This document shows, in pieces, positions 61,747-64,000 of a stretch of DNA of 64,000 bases (positions are counted from its first letter, which is position 1; every line of letters begins with the position of its first letter). Source of the stretch: Paenibacillus radicis (ex Gao et al. 2016) (lineage in GTDB: Bacteria > Bacillota > Bacilli > Paenibacillales > Paenibacillaceae); contig NZ_BMHY01000005.1 in assembly GCF_014641555.1 (NCBI RefSeq), forward strand, positions 461,272 to 525,271. The letters run 5' to 3'. The position numbers were made by a program, and so were the translations under genes. The notes below the pieces were generated by a model that saw only the letters and a program-made list of their open reading frames with translations, had not been told where the DNA came from and ran no database searches.

Positions 61747-63407
61747 CTGCTGTTGCTGCAAATTTCCGATTCATTTCCCGCGTCGCGGCCGTTTTCATCC
61801 TGCTGTTGGTGTCTCAATTGGTGGCAGATGAAATCCCGGTCTCGGCCCACTCCTCGCTGGCAAGCGCGGTTCCTGCACCGGACAGCAGACAAGAGCAAGC
61901 ACCGGAAGAAATCGCTCTGACGTTTAACGAGCGGATTGAGAATAAAGGCTTCTCTCTTCGTGTCTACAACAGCAAAGGGCTGCCGGTGACAGAAGCGGAA
62001 GCGGTCATGAATGCCAACCGAAAAGGGCTTCGTCTACAGCTGCCAATGCTGGAGGATGGCGCATACACGGTTACATATCGGCTGTTATCAGCGGACGGTC
62101 ATCCCGTGAGGGCTTCTTACGTATTTACGGTAGGGTTGGCGGCGAATGCCAACATTGGCTACGCATCGGCCTCGCAGCTGCATGAAGAGCATGATATTCG
62201 CAAAAATGCGGGTTATTGGCTCATTCGAGGGTTGTACTTTATGGCGTTGTTAGCCGTCACAGGGTGGATCGCTCTCCGATTGTATATCCCCGGCTTCATT
62301 GCCGAGTATCGTAGACGTTATGATCGATGGCGCAAGCTTCTATTACTTATTTATGTGCTGGCGCTTTCCCTGATTGCCTGGAAGGATTACGGCAAACTGA
62401 GCCTCGGCGTTGAATCGTCGGAGAGATTCACCCTCTTGTTCGGAACTTCGATCGGATTATCTTATTTGCTCTCTTTTATTCTCGCTGTTGCAGGCTTTGT
62501 ACTACTGGGCCGCAGCAAAGCAGCCGATATCGGCTGGACAGTTCTTCTGCTTGGCGCCAAAGGCTTAAACGGACATGCGATGGGATTTTCATTACCGTTC
62601 ATTACGTATGGGCTGGACGTGCTGCATTTGGCGGCGGCAAGTGTATGGGCAGGGGTGCTGCTGCTCTTCCTGATATTTGGACTGGGGCGCAGCAGAGCAA
62701 GCTTATCGGCGTACATGCCAGTCGCATCACAAGCCGCGCTTGCCTCGATTGCAGCTCTTGTACTAAGCGGATTTGCTGCTGCGTGGCTATACACGAATGG
62801 CTTTACACATTTGTTTGAAACCTGGTGGGGAAAGCTGATGGCAGCCAAAGCCGCCGCGGTACTGCTGGTTATTGCTGTGGGCTCGCTCATACGTCGACAA
62901 ATTAAACAACGGAAGATGAAACGATTGTCCGGATGGCTGGGGCTCGACATTGCTCTATTCCTCGTCATTATAGCGATAACAGGAATCTTTACCTACTTGA
63001 ATCCGCTCGCTGCAACAGGGCCTTTGTTCTGGCACGAGAACGTAAGAGGCGTTCATATTGCCGCTATTATTACGCCTAACGAAGCAGGTGAAGTGAATCA
63101 GTTCAACGTTTCTATCGGCGGGGGCGGTAAGAACGAGGGGGATAGCGGGACGGACAAAGTGACGCTGCGGCTCTTATTCGAAGATAACCCTGACATCGCG
63201 CCGATTGAGGTTCCGTTGCAGCCAGTGCAAACAAATGGCAGCCCGCTCAGCCTATACAGCTCCTATTACAGCGCAGAAGGCCGCTATCTCGCATTGCCTG
63301 GCAAATGGACGCTTGAGGTCCGTGTGCTGCAAGAAGGCCATTCGGAACCTTTCCTCACCCGCAAAGCATTTTACAGCGAAATGAAACCAAAATCAGATGG
63401 AGACTAG
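61743..63407 (+). CDS. ycnJ: CopC-CopD fusion, copper uptake/resistance protein (YcnJ-like)
   Basis: A 554-residue membrane protein. A signal peptide ending PVSA-H leaves H36 at the mature N-terminus, the copper ligand of CopC domains; the CopC fold runs to about residue 135 with LLSADGHPVRASYVFTV near its end. About eight membrane helices form the CopD part (LLLFLIFGLGRSRASLSAYMPVASQAALASIAALVLSGFAAAW), and a soluble C-terminal domain of about 120 residues follows. In B. subtilis YcnJ is a copper importer in an operon with ycnI. The ATG overlaps the HpaB-like stop by 4 nt, so the copper genes are joined to the monooxygenase operon. Confidence 0.85.
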   Translation: MTAVAANFRFISRVAAVFILLLVSQLVADEIPVSAHSSLASAVPAPDSRQEQAPEEIALTFNERIENKGFSLRVYNSKGLPVTEAEAVMNANRKGLRLQLPMLEDGAYTVTYRLLSADGHPVRASYVFTVGLAANANIGYASASQLHEEHDIRKNAGYWLIRGLYFMALLAVTGWIALRLYIPGFIAEYRRRYDRWRKLLLLIYVLALSLIAWKDYGKLSLGVESSERFTLLFGTSIGLSYLLSFILAVAGFVLLGRSKAADIGWTVLLLGAKGLNGHAMGFSLPFITYGLDVLHLAAASVWAGVLLLFLIFGLGRSRASLSAYMPVASQAALASIAALVLSGFAAAWLYTNGFTHLFETWWGKLMAAKAAAVLLVIAVGSLIRRQIKQRKMKRLSGWLGLDIALFLVIIAITGIFTYLNPLAATGPLFWHENVRGVHIAAIITPNEAGEVNQFNVSIGGGGKNEGDSGTDKVTLRLLFEDNPDIAPIEVPLQPVQTNGSPLSLYSSYYSAEGRYLALPGKWTLEVRVLQEGHSEPFLTRKAFYSEMKPKSDGD

Positions 63408-63429
63408 AAGAAGGAGGGAGAGTGGAGAG

Positions 63430-64000
63430 ATGACTGCCCGATTATATGTCATTGCGGGAGCCTCCTTATTGTTGTTCCTATTAATCGCGGGTACGGTATC
63501 GGCTCATGTAACGGTATTGCCTGCGGAAACGACGCAAGGATCCTATGAAGTGTTCACCGTTCGTGTTCCGACAGAACAGCCCTCGGCTACAACAAAGGTA
63601 GAGGTGCAATTCCCGGACAGTGTGTCGATTAGCCGTGTGCAGCCGCAGTCTGGCTGGTCCTATGTATTTGGCAAAAATGCCGACGGGGATAATACGTCGA
63701 TTATCTGGACGGCGGAAGGAGCGGGTCTGGCGGAAGGCGAGTTTGGCGAGTTTAAGGTGCAAGGCAAGGTTGCCGACGATGCGGCCCAGCTTGTATGGAT
63801 TGCGCATCAGACCTATGCGGACGGCACGGTTGTGGAATGGTCTGGCGGGGAAGATGCCGAGACGCCTGCCTCGGTAACCGTTGTCCATCCCGGTGCAGGG
63901 GAGGGCAATCACCACGGAGCAGCTGCCGCCTCGCATCAGCCGGCAGCAGAGGTTGGAGCGGGCAATTCCAACTGGCTGGCTTCCCCAGCTTTGTATGTAT
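63430..64000 (+). CDS. ycnI: YcnI-like DUF1775 copper-binding protein (partial, cut by window end)
   Basis: The 5' 190 codons of a gene that runs past the window end. A signal peptide (MTARLYVIAGASLLLFLLIAG..VSA-H) leaves H26 as the new N-terminus, and HVTVLPAETTQGSYEVFTVRVPTEQPS is the DUF1775 opening, with E40 and W137 (VVEWSGG) at positions that help bind copper in YcnI. After about residue 155 comes a His/Ala-rich linker (GEGNHHGAAAASHQPAA), probably leading to a C-terminal membrane helix outside the window. AAGGAGGGAGAG precedes the ATG. Together with the CopCD protein it forms a ycnJ-ycnI pair. Confidence 0.88.
   Translation, partial: MTARLYVIAGASLLLFLLIAGTVSAHVTVLPAETTQGSYEVFTVRVPTEQPSATTKVEVQFPDSVSISRVQPQSGWSYVFGKNADGDNTSIIWTAEGAGLAEGEFGEFKVQGKVADDAAQLVWIAHQTYADGTVVEWSGGEDAETPASVTVVHPGAGEGNHHGAAAASHQPAAEVGAGNSNWLASPALYV

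Overview
The window reads as chromosomal DNA from a Paenibacillus-like member of the Bacillales. Grounds: strong AGGAGG-type ribosome binding sites with frequent GTG/TTG starts, YesM/YesN two-component pairs next to LplA/LplB/YtcP-type sugar ABC genes, genes closely resembling Bacillus subtilis yclNOPQ, ywrABC(D), ydgGH, btr and ycnJ/ycnI, a lipoteichoic-acid-synthase homologue, a DUF1540 protein and many short intergenic terminators. I saw no rRNA, tRNA, CRISPR array, insertion sequence or prophage.

Layout. 1-13 kb: an accessory sugar island (two permeases, solute-binding lipoprotein, YesN/YesM pair, GH63-like glycosidase, divergent AraC regulator) bracketed by two decayed copies of a thioredoxin-reductase-like flavoprotein in the same orientation. 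13-17 kb: MarR regulator plus giant MMPL exporter, then a repeat-rich spacer. 17.5-21 kb: Lrp regulator with two half-size chromate transporters, divergent from a gamma-glutamyltransferase-like gene. 21-29 kb: an ABC exporter, then a Fur-box-controlled iron block: a Btr-like AraC/binding-protein fusion and the YclNOPQ petrobactin-type importer. 29-32 kb: orphan solute-binding lipoprotein, asparaginase and Bcp peroxiredoxin. 32.0-32.6 kb: five tandem 124-125 bp units carrying ten palindromes. 33-44 kb: membrane-anchored double beta-helix protein, VOC protein, aldo-keto reductase with a terminator-bearing leader, LtaS-type enzyme, VanY-like carboxypeptidase, DUF1540, dGTPase and cardiolipin synthase. 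44-48 kb: Fur/PerR-family regulator, atypical OmpR-type regulator and catalase, with one operator type in front of both the regulator and the catalase, then a second repeat-rich spacer. 48-54 kb: two tandem serine hydrolases coupled to an ABC-2 exporter, and an aldo-keto reductase. 54.5-64 kb: a probable organosulfur oxidation operon (DszA-like, AprA/AprB-like flavoprotein and ferredoxin, DszC-like, SsuB-like ATPase, HpaB-like) that runs without a gap into copper genes copCD (ycnJ) and ycnI; ycnI is cut by the window end.

The points most worth a second look are: the two leaders in the organosulfur locus that share CCGGAAAACCGGAG beside a terminator; the AprAB-like pair inside a monooxygenase cluster translationally joined to copper genes; the PerR-like protein with Glu at the position that is Asp in PerR, paired with a degenerate receiver regulator; the 125-bp palindrome array; and the dispersed AGCGAA/TTCGC repeat arrays.
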